Below are positions 1 through 11,450 of a DNA stretch of 64,000 nucleotides, piece by piece (the first letter of the stretch is position 1; each line of letters opens with the position of its first letter). A program made the position numbers and the translations under genes. Source of the stretch: Aphelocoma coerulescens (lineage: Eukaryota; Chordata; Aves; Passeriformes; Corvidae); contig NC_091017.1 in the NCBI RefSeq assembly GCF_041296385.1, positions 13,758,001 to 13,822,000 on the forward strand, read 5' to 3'. The notes under the pieces are model-generated. The model made no database searches, was not told the origin of the DNA, and was given only the letters and a program-made list of their open reading frames with translations.

Positions 1-579
1 CCGAAGAGCCACCTATCAGTACTTGAATTCTCACTTGTCCTCTACAATCTCTTTAGCTCTTTCATAGTGCTAAAGTCTCAACTTTGTTCCAGCGAATAAA
101 CATCTTTGCCTCTATTGATTAAAATTCACAATATGTGATTTTTATTTATATTTCAAATATTTCTGGATGCTACTCTTTGGTTATATTTGACAAAGTACTG
201 TACAAGTACACAAGACAAAAAAAGGCAAAGCAACCATGGGTGCTTTGAGTCTCAACTCTTCAATAACATATTTTTACAAACACCTGCTTTTTTCCCCCAC
301 AATTTCAACTCTGCAGAGAATATAATAATCTGTTGACATTGTTCATCTATTATTTTAATACACACAAACTTTGATCTAATCATAGTGACAAAAAGTTTTA
401 GCTTATTGTGTTTCCCTAATTTCGCCAGTGTTGCCGCAGCAATTTAAAGGGCTGCTGCTGCTTTACACTCCATGCTAGGACAAAGCCCAGAAGTTTGTCT
501 TTTGTTTTTCTCTATTTGGAACAATCTGGAGCAGATTTCAAAGCCGATAGAAGAGTAACAAGAACATCAAGTAATATAT
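1..579. other. Non-coding sequence, no feature seen
   Basis: AT-rich single-copy-looking DNA. No open frame, splice-flanked exon, RNA gene or recognisable repeat was found before the solo LTR that begins at 585. Confidence 0.6.
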
Positions 580-584
580 TGAAC

Positions 585-885
585 TGTTAAAAACCCGGTA
601 TTCACGGACAAAAACTCTAACTAAATAAACTTAGAAAGTGGTATGTTTATTATGCGAGTGGGCAGCACGGGAGTCGCCTCCTAGAGATGTGCCAGCCCCT
701 TACACGGTTATTTGCCCACTGTTTATTTCACAAAGTGCTACATACTAATCATATACATACCTCCAGCACCTCCCGTTGCCTCTTCCTGTTAAAATGAGGT
801 TACTAGTCCTTTGCACGTGCGCAATTCTTTTCTTGATTTGGGTCAGTGGTCTTGAAAGATGAAGTCAGGGATCTCTTCATCACCA
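585..885 (-). mobile_element. Solo LTR of an endogenous retrovirus, with target duplication
   Basis: A 301-bp segment begins TG and ends CA on the + strand and is flanked on both sides by the same five bases, TGAAC (580-584 and 886-890), as expected from retroviral integration followed by LTR-LTR recombination. It reads on the minus strand: the reverse complement starts TGGTGATG, carries an AATAAA polyadenylation signal (complement of 646-651, with a second at 722-727) and ends TTTTTAACA. No primer binding site or internal coding sequence flanks it, so it is a solo LTR. A 5-bp duplication and a length near 300 bp resemble compact avian ERVs of the alpha/beta (ERVK-like) type, but the family was not identified. 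The intact target duplication suggests moderate age. Confidence 0.8.
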
Positions 886-890
886 TGAAC

Positions 891-3800
891 TTCCTACCTT
901 CTATTGTGGCAAGCCTTGGCAAGCCTTCTGGAGATGGTCCATACCTCCTGCCTGTATTTGATCATGCAATCTAGGTGCTAGCTATAATTCTATCAGCTTC
1001 TTTTGTCCTTATGACGGTTCATTTACTGTAAGCAAAGTTTCAGACAGGTACACAATAGTGAATAGCAATATACTTCTTGGCTAAATTTCTAACTCTTCAT
1101 TAACTTATCCTTTGGTTCAATCAGTACAAATTGCTTCTAACTCCTAGGTAAAGTTTAACTCTTCATAATCTTGACTCAATATCAGGGATAGCTAGTCATA
1201 CCAGTATTAGTAAACACTGTTTGCACCTGCAAGCCAGCCCCATTTTGGACATTCATATAGACAATTCACGGAAGCTGCTCACTGGACAAGCAGGGTTCAG
1301 TGGATACTGGAGAGCCTGCCTATAAACACTTTGTCTGGTTTTGGGGTACATGAAGTACACACAGATAAATCATCAGGGAAACAGAGAGGACTGGAAATGC
1401 TCTGTACATTTCTCCTGCTCCTTGCTACGTGATTTCCTAGAATGAATTTCAGTCACCTAGCCTAGACAGTCACAAGGCAGAGGGTGCGAGAGTTCAGAGT
1501 GAGCAGGGGAGGTTAAAAATGGGGAATTCCTGTGCATGTTGAACATTTCTGTGTCCCTTGTGGCCCCACTGAAAGCAAAGGCACAGCATTCAGAGGAAGC
1601 TGCTGTTCCTGAATAACAGGTGCTCTGGGGAGAGGTAAGAAGAAGCAGAAAATCACTGGTCTGAGGACAATAAACTATCGTAAAACCCAGGTCTGAAATC
1701 AAAAATGAGCAATTATTGATGGTAAATTTCAAACTACCACCTTTTCATCAACTCATCAAAATTTTGCTGGCTCCCAGAGCATTCACTCTTTGTACATAGT
1801 GTGCCGCATGTTAAGATTACCTACAGAAAGCACACTGATATTTTATGTAAAGGAGTGATCCTGTGGGGTGAGGCGGGAGTTCAATATTCCACAAGTGTCA
1901 TAATATATAAAAAGTCTCTTTATGTACCCTAGAAATCTGAAAGCAATGTGACAAAACTAAAGACAACTTTGAATTTGGTATGACTCCTAATTTAAACTAG
2001 TTGGAGAAATACCTTTCCTTCCTTTTGGCTAAATACACTATGTTGTGCAGAGTCTCTTAAATTTTTAGGGTTTAAAATACATTCTGTCCACGTGGTAGCT
2101 AAATATCTTGTTTTCTCTGTTTATTCAGAACTTACTTTTCAAGAAGTGTTTTATACTTTTGTCACAAAAGCTCTCAGCATTAAAGAGACAGTTGTATTAC
2201 AGCATAAAGGAACCATAAAACAGTAATATGAGAAAATTGATACATATATCATGGTTATTTTATTTTAGTATTAAAGAGGAAAAAAAATTATCTTGATGGA
2301 ATGCACATCATTACTCAGTTGCATTCCTCTTTCATCTCTCCAGTTTGTCAATCTCTCTCATGTTATTTCTTTCTAGTAGGACTTACTTGTATCATCATAT
2401 GGGTCAGGATCAAATTTTCCTGTGTTTCTTAAAGCTTCAACTACAAATGGCAAAGTGAGCCACAAAGCAGGCTGCTAACCTCAGAGAGGTGTCTACATGG
2501 ACTGAGACTGAGAGATCTTGGGAAAATGTTTTAACAAATAGTTAGCTGAGAGGAAAGGAATCCATCCTCCCTCTCCCAGGAGACTCAGTTTCACTGTTAT
2601 AATGTAAAATTTTGATTCTTCAACTCACTGTTCTGGCATTTCTGCTGAGAAACACTTACAAAATGCTTGTTTAGAAAAAAAAAAGAAAATAATTGACTGA
2701 CACATGTTTTGGATGCTGTGCTTTATAGTGCATAAAGGCACTGCTTTCAGGGGAGGATGCTGAGCTACAGACCCTGGTTGGAGGCAGTACCAGTGCAACC
2801 AAGGCCATTTAAACCCTCAAAAGGCCCTTCCCAGCTCTGCTGCTTGGCTAATTTAGACATTGCTCTGTTCAGCATTTGCAACCTAACAGGGAAACGTGCC
2901 TGCTTCCCCAAGGCACTGCTTTGGGCTCCAGGTACCCAGTGCAGAAGGTGTCCAGTCATCTGAGGTCAAGTAGGACAGCACCTAATTTCAAAGAAGCGCT
3001 TGAGTAGAGAACTGTTCCTGTGGGAACTATCTCGGAATGTAAGGATTAGAGTCATCAACAGTTTTGTGGATTTGGCATGTAGTTCCCTGCATCAGAGAGT
3101 GTGAACTGCAAGAGCTTTGTGCTCTGGCCACTCCACTCAAGGCTGATTAACAGAGAGAGAAGTAACACAAGTGTAATCTGAGAGAACCTCTACAGTGAAG
3201 ACATTCCTTTTGGAATGTTATCCAGCTTTTTTTTAAATTCATATAATTATTTTATATGTAGAATTTTCCTATTGTGCAATTTGAAGAGCAACTTCCTTAG
3301 GAAAACTTGTAGGCTGTAATACTGCAAGTATTTTGTCTCAGTAGAGTAGAACTTGTCCACCAGGCATTTAGAATTATATGCTCCTCACACAACTCCAGCT
3401 AAGCACATTTCTCTGTGCTAACTTTTTTCCCATTTCTACACATTTTATGCATTAAATGCCTTTCCCTTTGTTTTGCTTTTGCTGACTTAGCAATTGATCT
3501 GGTTTTGCTTGGAAACACTGTCTCTTTAAATAGGAATAGCTCATTCTTAGTGGCAATAGTTGGTAAATTATAACATGCCAGAAATTTTGGGCATGCTTCT
3601 GAAAGGCGTAATAATAATGTCTCTCCAGATGTGTCTAGAAATTAAATAGTAGTTTTGCAATGCCAGTTTTTAATAAGCAATCTGAAGAGTCTGTAATTTA
3701 GGGAGCATTATGATTTAGTATGAAAAAAAGAGAGACAGATTATAGCCCTGTATGAGCCATGAAGCAGAAGTTGCCTAGATTTTCAGAGGGCACACATTCC

Positions 3801-6800
3801 CAACTAGTAAACATGTTTAGTACATTACATGTTCTGTTACAGCAGTAATTCCTCCATAGAATTATTTCTGTCCTGAATATTGGTGTGTGTGGTTACAGCA
3901 CTGGTGCAGAACAGGTACCAAATTCAGTTCTGTGTATGAAGATCATAATTTCCAGAAATGAACCTTCCTACCTTATCTGAAAGAAAGATTTACATGACTC
4001 CCTCATCATACAAGCTCCCCTCTGTCCTGTCCTTCTCAGTAGTAAGGCACTCACTATCACTAGAATCAAGGCCCCTATCACTAGAATCAAGGCTCACCTT
4101 TGCTAAACTGCCATGGAGTAATGGTGAATGCTGATGGGATGACTGGGATGTGACTTCTTAGAGGCAGAAGGCTGTTTCCCCTGGAACTACCTTCTCTGGC
4201 TGCAACACTGGCAATGGTGGAGGGAGCCAGAGGTGTACATTCTTATCAGCTCTTTATATCCACTCTGTCACCTAGAGGAAGAAAACAACAGTTCTTTCAT
4301 TTTCCTATGCAGAAATTCATAGGGTTGATAATTGATGGTGTCATAATTCAGCTCTGCAGCAAAAATTCAAAGACAGCAGGAACACTATAACAAAAAAAAA
4401 ATGTACTTGGGAAGAGATACATTTTAAATTGCAATTATTGTCTTCTGCATGTGCCTGTATATTTGGGTTCAGCTTCTCTAAAATTTTTGGAATTCATTTA
4501 AAGAAAATTAAAATCATTATAGACCATAATGTCTTATCAGAGCTGATAACTTATCAGTGAAGACGTCCATTTCAAGACCTTTTACTAAAATGACTGATAC
4601 TGAGACAGTAGGTGAGAAGAGCATAGTGCATTCCCTTCTTTAAGCATTCAGAAATTTAGCAAAGGAAGTTGGATTTGGGCTGAGTCAGCTGGGGCCATCC
4701 TAAAGGGGCTGTGTTTGCTAGAACTGCTGGTGTTTGTGTACCCACCCAATCACACAGACTGCTCTGAAAAAGCCTTCTTCCCTCCCATTTCTTCACTCCT
4801 GCTCCTGTAGTAATACTTCCTCTCCTGGTGTTCAGCAACAAAACTAACACCAGTTCCAAAGGAATTCCATGAGAATATGGACAGACTTCTAGGAGCAGAG
4901 GAACCACAAGCTTATTGTTGAGTGTCACACACCTGCACAAAACACTTGGGTGATACTGCTTCAAATCAGGATGGTCATGTTTGAGTTCTCAGTTTTCCTG
5001 CTTTATTTCCAAAATGACAGTAATGCATTTGTTTTCACTTCACTGTTTGCATTCACATTCTTTGTTACTGCACTTAAAACACTGAATTACAATTTAGCTG
5101 CTCTTTAGTGAGAATAATTGCCAGTATCTTGCCAAACAGCATGTGTCCACTATAAATGAAACCTGCATAAATTAGAAAGGAGTATTTTGCTTGTTAAGAG
5201 AATCTGAGAATAATTTATGCTATAAATAAACACCCTGATATGGCTAGTAGCAAGTAAATGATTATAAAATTATAAAATTAGGGAGCACATTTTTGTGTAA
5301 TTAAGAAAATGAATGAGAACTAAATTTTGAGGAGTGCTGATGATATTGCCACCCTACTGTAATATAGTACATACTGACACATGCATTACTTTTATATACA
5401 ACTACTGTAATTTTAATGGAATAGTTATTATATTAAGCTAGAAATATATTTTAAACTTCAGAAATGCCAACAAAACACCGTGCTTAAAAAAGGAAAAAAC
5501 CCAAACACTCAGAGAGATAGCTAAAAAAAAATCCACTCTATATGTAACGATTCCATTTTGCTGTGTTCAAAGGAAACTGTGATTTTTCAAAAAAAAGTAA
5601 GCAAGTTATTCTTCCCCTATTCTAACATAATTACTTAATACCTAGAGCTTGGGTGCTTGTTTTTGTCTGTTTGCTTATAAATTTCTCCTAGTTTAGAAAA
5701 TTCTGTCAAATTTAGCATAGCAAAGGTATCACATGAAAGAGAAAAACAAATGGAAAACACTCCATTTTCTTTCAGATTGAAACAGTGGCAAATATGAGAG
5801 ACCTTGGGATCCAAGTTCAAGTACATACGTGTACACATGTACACCTGATATCATTTACTCTCACTCTTTGAGCTGGAGTGAACTGAAGAAACAGATCTTT
5901 ATGACCAATTTTGTCTGAAAATAAGTGCTCTGATCATAAGACAGTTAATGAATGGGTATGTTCCTTTGGACTAAATATTTATTCAATCTGATGTTTTTCC
6001 TGCAATGCCGGTACTTCTTTTTATAATCTGTCACTAGCTGTGGAAAATCTGTATTTTTATTTTTGCTTTTAAATCCTGCCCAGGTCTCTAACAGCTGCCA
6101 GGTGAAGCAGATTTCACCTCTCATGTCTGTACACCTGCTTAAAAAGTGACAATCACACCCTGCATTGAGACAAAGTACAGGGAATGCAAGTAGCTGCTTT
6201 TCTGGAGGCACAGGTAAGGTATCATGTGAGAGAGCCAAGAGTCCCTGGCAAGCATGAAATTGTGAGTTCTGTATATTTTTTAGTTCTTTGCAGTGGCAGT
6301 GACTGCAAACCTGATCCCATGCAGGAGGTAATTAATGTGGTGGCATTTCATTCCAGTGCCTTCTCTGCAGAATGGATGCTGGACCCAAATGTTGGACCTC
6401 AGGACACTGGGGTGCTAAGAAATGGCAGCAAGCTGTCCCACGCAATGAATTTGTCATGCAGCCACCTGTAACTACTCTCTGGAAACATTCAGTCCCAGGC
6501 CCTGTTTCTCTCACTTGTACAACCGCTGTTGAATATATGGAAATCTTACTTATGTTCATAAATAAATTTTTGGAATCTCTCTGTAAGAGAATATGCCAGC
6601 ACAGTGAACTGACTGGTATTGTTTTATAAGTAGTGTTCCTGAAAAAATGGTATTTCACTGAGAAACAAGAAGGAAATGCCCAACTCCACATACTCATCTC
6701 TTCTTCAGTAAGGAGACAGTGTAATGCCTAAAACCCTGTCATTTAGCTGCAGAATATTTTTACCACCTTTTAGTGTGACATGCACAGAATAACAACCAGC

Positions 6801-8384
6801 ACCCAGAACAGCACAGATGAGGACATAAAGAAGATTACACAGAGATCAAGTACTGTTTACACTGCTGCCTCTTGAGTGCATGAACCTTACATAGGTAAGT
6901 GACGGTTCCTGGAAACCTGACAGTACTCCTGGGGAGCTGCTCGGTCTCATCTTCAAGACATTCAAGTTTATCTCAAAGAAGAAAAGTTTTTATGATGAGG
7001 TGTCTAAGCAGGACTTTAGGATTACAGCTGCCATTCCCGGTGATTATTATAGACACTAAACTTTCACTTTTCTTAACAGCTAAAAATCCCAAACTACTGA
7101 TTTCAATGCAATTTTCAGGTTATTCTTTTCAGCTCCTTTATAAGGATCCCCTTCTGCTGGCCTATGCCATCTCTCTGCACTGTTGTTCCACAGCAAGCCA
7201 GATGTGGAAGCCTCTTTTCTGTCTTCACAACCCTCTTCCACGGCTTCTTTGTGTTGTCATGAAAGGCCACTGTTTTTTGCATCCGGAGGTGGCTGCCCCA
7301 GTAAAAAAACCACTGTTTGGGCTGCAAACAGGAGGAGTCACAGCTACAGTGTCTGCTACCAAGGTAAACAACTCTGCTGAGCCCTGGCTGGGAGGTTACA
7401 TTTAAGCTACAAGGTGCAGCAACAAGGGCACAAAACATGAACTTTCTTGCCTTTAGGGAATGGTAAAAGGGAATGTCCAGGAATGTCCATACTTTGGATA
7501 GCAAGCAGTCAGCTGCCTTTCGTGTTTGGCAGTCACTTGCCTGCCTTCTAAATTGTAGGCATATGTATTTCCCCACAGGGTTTTTTTGTGTTGTTTTGTT
7601 TAGGTTTTTTTTCCCCAAGTTTGAAAGTTGCTTGGAAATGGCAGCAGGAAATCCCTACTGTCTGCTGTCATGAGAGTAATTTCCACCTTATCAGGTTCAA
7701 ATTTATTTATACAACAACTGAAAGTAAAACAGAATGGAGGAGGGGGTGGAGCATTTGCTGCTGTCACTCATGCAAACCTTATCCTAACTTCTGTGTCGAC
7801 GTGCTGCTCAGCATTCTGAGACTTGTGAGTATTTCAGAACTTTTGACATCCTCTTGTTTTTCTTTTCTCTTTATTGTATTAAAAAGATGAGGGAACTTAG
7901 AGATTAGCTTCAAATTATTGAATACTTTTAAAAACTGTCTCATAAGATTTCTTATAAAAGACACAGTTTACGTATTGTGTTTAACCTTGCACTTGGATCC
8001 TGTTTCTCTGTTTCTGCTGCGTTAGAGAAATCAGCAAATAGAGAAAACTGGTGCTAGCTCTTGAAAATTTGTCATTGTTTGGCAACAAATTCACACAGCA
8101 AAAATGAGGAGAAAACAAAGCTACTGCTCTGAGCTTAGTTAACACACTAAGGACAGAGACAAAAAACTAGGAGAAAAGTTATTTACATACTAGTGTATAT
8201 AGTTGAAAGAGCATTAAATACAGGCAGAGAACAGAAAATCTGCAGTCAGTGGAATCCTACTGAAAACAGTGACAGAGTTTCTGTACATGATAGCAGTGTA
8301 GTAGGGAGGTTTTAATCAGTAGTAAACAAGAGTAAACAAATGCATTGATGAGTCTTGTTAAAAATAACACTTTCTACCTAGTCA
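891..8384. other. Long non-coding stretch, no gene supported
   Basis: The stretch contains many short chance frames on both strands (up to 168 codons near 6899-7405) but none resembles a known protein, and none is bounded by convincing splice sites that would join it to a neighbour. A 21-bp-period duplication lies at 4054-4093. It may be intergenic or part of a long 5' intron of the cytokine gene downstream; the sequence alone cannot tell. Confidence 0.55.
4054..4093. repeat. Two-copy short direct repeat
   Basis: A 19-bp word starting CTATCACTAGAAT occurs at 4054-4072 and again, unchanged, at 4075-4093, a period of 21 bases. It is probably replication slippage; no function is implied. Confidence 0.8.
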
Positions 8385-8418
8385 TGGAATCACATATTCA
8401 TTTAGGTTGGAAAAGAGG
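8385..8418 (-). mobile_element. Sliver of a CR1 LINE 3' end
   Basis: The words TGGAATCACATATTCATTTA and GGTTGGAAAAGAGG resemble the reverse complement of the avian CR1 3' end, which carries a short tandem repeat followed inward by a conserved AGGTTGGAAAAGAC-like block. Only about 35 bases remain. The orientation is minus. This is a low-content match and could be fortuitous. Confidence 0.4.
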
Positions 8419-8941
8419 GAAAAGATGTGTGGGACAGAAACTTGTCAAGGATTGTATTGTCAAAATCTGCAAGATTATATCTGTGTAAGTCTAACAGGAA
8501 ATCCCCATTCCTGTGCATAACTACTACCTTGTGATTCCTTCTGTATACAGAAGGTATTTTTAGGCAGCTTACTTTTAAGAGAGTCTGATGCTGCAGAACA
8601 AACTCCTGATGATAATTATCACAACACGTTTGGCTATACTTTCCAAGTAGTAAATCGTGCAGCCCTTCCTTTTTCTCTCAGGATTGTGTTTATTTCCATT
8701 TACAGTTACCAGTTTATTTGACATGTACCAGTTAAATGGAAAGGTAACGCTTGGTTATTTTGTCTTGGAAGGAGAGAATTATAGATCAACATAGTGTAAA
8801 CAAACAATATTTATAGCTCATTAGAGGTGTTAAATTTGGGCATCTAGTGGGCTGTTCTAAGCTTAAGAGTATGACTTTATAGCTGTGCCCTGCTCTGCAC
8901 CCGCACCAGAGGGCAGCAGTAGGAAACACCTGGTACAAGAA

Positions 8942-9075
8942 CCAGCACTCTGGGAATGGGGATATCCGGGAATGTGAGAGAGACAGATTGCGGGAATTAC
9001 ACCCTGTGCCAGAGTTCCAGGAACGAGGATATCCAGGGGTGCGAGAGAGATGAACTGCTGGAATTGCACCCCAAG
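8942..9075. repeat. Degenerate tandem repeat, about 67-bp period, two units
   Basis: Two adjacent units align with a constant offset of 67: GATATCC at 8961 and 9028, and GGAATT at 8993 and 9060, with shared GAGAGAGA and ACCC blocks between. The units differ at many positions, so the duplication is old. The weak preceding sequence (about 8880-8941) may be a more decayed third unit. The repeat lies just upstream of the long CR1 element; whether it belongs to it is not clear. Antiparallel frames across it are chance frames produced by the repeat. Confidence 0.7.
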
Positions 9076-9604
9076 ACCGGCCCTGTATGACACAAGGGAT
9101 TCCTGGTCCTCTCTCTGCCTGGCTCAGCATAGTGACTGAAGGGATAGAGGAATGCTGTCATGCTCCTGCATGTCCCACGTGTGACTGCCCCAGAACTCCT
9201 GGTGACCTGGCACATTAGGTGGGAGGTTCTGCAACTGTAATGGAACAATAACAAGGAGGATGGTCCATCTGGCTTGGAGCTCTCACTGAGGTTAATTCAG
9301 TCTATACCCTGTCTCAAAAATTTCTTCCATAAAGAGAAACAAGACAGGTTGATGTCATAGAAGATCCTTTCCTAAGGGAACAGAAAGGCCCATATGCAGA
9401 TCAGGCATGCTTCTTCAGGAAGTTGACTTCCTTCCTGGGGCATGGGTTAAAGATGTGAAGTGTCCTCCTGTGGCACAGCCCTCCGATTATTATCCATTTT
9501 CTGTTTCTTCAGGTAGGCAGTGATAAAGTTGCAACAAGAAGTTCAAGGGCAATTAAGAGACTCCAGGGCCTTGGGTAACTGTTAAGGGGTCAGGAGCACA
9601 GCTG

Positions 9605-9829
9605 TTGCTCTCTTCTATCCATCCAGTTGCAGGGAAGGACTGGTACAATCCAGCAGACCCATACCTGGCTCCAAGCCTGGTGTCACCTGCAGAATGTAGG
9701 GATTTTGATCATGATTTGGCCTACTCAACACCAGACCTGCTGGCAATGGATGGGATACACTTGTCCCAAAGGAGGAAAAGCATCTTTGCACAGAACTTAG
9801 CAGGGCTTATCGAAACAACTTTAAACTAA
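9605..9829 (+). pseudogene. CR1 ORF1 remnant, C-terminal end of esterase-like domain
   Basis: A 74-residue open stretch ends in a block reading DGIHLSQRRKSIFAQ followed by NLAGLIETTLN and a stop. In CR1 elements ORF1 carries an SGNH-hydrolase-like (esterase) domain whose last conserved block contains the catalytic Asp and His in a DxxH arrangement; here both survive in DGIH. The N-terminal part, including the nucleophilic serine block, is not in this frame. This is a fossil piece of the LINE, not a host gene. Confidence 0.8.
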
Positions 9830-9869
9830 AATGGAGAGAGGGGTAAAACCAGGCTCACTAGAGGCAAAC

Positions 9870-11400
9870 TTGAAGGTAGCCCACCAGTTTCTGAGTGACT
9901 ATGTGCTAGCAAGTTTTTTCTGTCTTCCACTAGAGGTAAGGGATGGAGATCTACATGGCAACAAAGACACAAGGGTCAGTGATGTTTTAGAAACCATGGA
10001 AGTACCTGAGAATGGTCGTGTAGGAATTAGAGCTTCTTTCCCCAAGGAGGTGGTGGAATCAACAGCTCAACTGAAGTGCCTCTACACCAACGCACACAAC
10101 ATGAGCAACAAACAGGAGGTTAAGCAGGAAGAAAATTAGGAGGGCCAAAGCCCAACTGAAGCTTTATCTGTCTACTGCCCTAAAAGACACAGAAAAACGT
10201 TTCTTTGAATACATCAGCAATGAGACCAGGGCTGTCAGCCTGACTGTGCTGCTGGGGAAGGTCATGGAGCAGATCATCTTGAGTGCTATCCCATGGCAAC
10301 TACAGAACAACCAGAGGATCAGGCCCAGTCAGCAAGGGCATAAGGCAAGTCCTGCTTGTCTTATCTGATTTCCCTCCACAGCACTCTTCCGGAGAAACTG
10401 GATGGTCATGTGTTGGACTGGTGTACCCTTTGCTGGGTGAAAAACTGGCTGGTTACCCAAGCCCAGAGTGGTGGTGAATGGAGTTAAATCCAGCTGGCAG
10501 CCAGTCACCGTGGTGTTCCGCAGGGTTCAGTGCTGGGGCCAGCCTTGTTCAGTGTCTTTATCAATGATCTGGATGAAGGTGTCAAGTGCACCCTCAGTTT
10601 GCAGATCACAAGCTGGGTGGGAGTGCTGACCTCCTGAAGGGTAGGAAGGCTCTGCAGAGATCTGGACAGGCTGGATCAAGGGCCCAAGGACAACTGTATG
10701 ACTTTCAACAAGGCCAAGTGCCGAAGTTCAACCCCATGCAAAGCTACAAACTCGGGGCAGAGTGGCTGGAGGACTGCCCAGTGGAAAATTGCCTGGAGGT
10801 GCTGGTCAACAGCAGCTGAACATGAGCCAGCTATGCCCAGGTGGCCAAGAAGGCCGATGGCATCCTGGCCTGGATCAGCAATAGTGTGGCCAGCAGGACC
10901 AGGGCCGTGATTGTCCCTCTGTACTCAGCACTGATGAGGCCACACCTTGAGTGCTGTGTCCAGTTCTGGGCCCCTCACAACAAGAAAGACATTGAGGTGC
11001 TGGAGTGTGTCCAGAGAAGGGCAATGGAGCTGGAGAAGAGTCTGGAGCACAAATCTGTGAGGAGCAGCTGAAGGAGCTGGAGACATTTAGTCTGGAGAAA
11101 TGGAGGCTCGGGCATGACCCTATCACTCTCTAGAACTCCCTGAATTGAGGTTGTAGCCAGGTGGAGATTGATTTTTTCCCCAAGTAACAAGTGATAAGAC
11201 AAGATGAAATAGCCTCACACTGTGCCAGGAAAAGTTTAGATTGCATACTACAAAAAATTTCTTCACTGAAAGAGTGCTCCAGCATTGGAACAGGCTGTCC
11301 AGGGAAGTGGTAGAGTTACCAAAACTGAAGATTTTTAAAGGACACATAGGTGTGGTGCTCAGATTGATGGCTGGACTCAATGATCTTGAAGGTCTTTTCC
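9870..11400 (+). pseudogene. CR1 ORF2 remnant (endonuclease / reverse transcriptase), broken
   Basis: The start of ORF2 is visible as LKCLYTNAHNMSNKQ (about 10072-10116), the usual entry into the endonuclease domain, after which the frame is cut by a deletion. Later pieces include MEQIILSAIPW (10265 on), [54 protein letters not shown] and NFFTERVLQHWNRLSREVVE, spread over several frames. At 10598-10609 the polymerase active-site box reads Phe-Ala-Asp-His instead of the family's Phe-Ala-Asp-Asp, so a catalytic aspartate is lost as well. The protein cannot be functional. Confidence 0.85.
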
Positions 11401-11450
11401 AACCTAAAAAATTCCGCGATGTCATTATGAATGCATTGTGTCTTGCTGTC

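Larger units (their letters stand above)
9300..11450 (+). mobile_element. Decayed CR1 non-LTR retrotransposon (LINE)
   Basis: About 2.1 kb retains, in the correct order and on one strand, the end of CR1 ORF1 (esterase-like), the start of ORF2, pieces of the reverse transcriptase, the ORF2 C-terminal domain, and the characteristic CR1 3' tail ending with the GATCTTGAAGGTCTTTTCCA block near 11380-11402. The 5' edge is uncertain: similarity to the ORF1 region seems to start by about 9300. A large internal deletion lies near 10125, where the ORF2 start jumps straight to a later part of ORF2, removing most of the endonuclease and part of the reverse transcriptase. Multiple stops and frame changes show it is dead. 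CR1 is the dominant LINE family of birds, which supports the avian assignment. Confidence 0.92.

Noticed and set aside
6899..7405. 168-codon + frame, the longest in the window
   Set aside because: A similarly long frame lies on the opposite strand, it has no family resemblance, and there is no exon structure.
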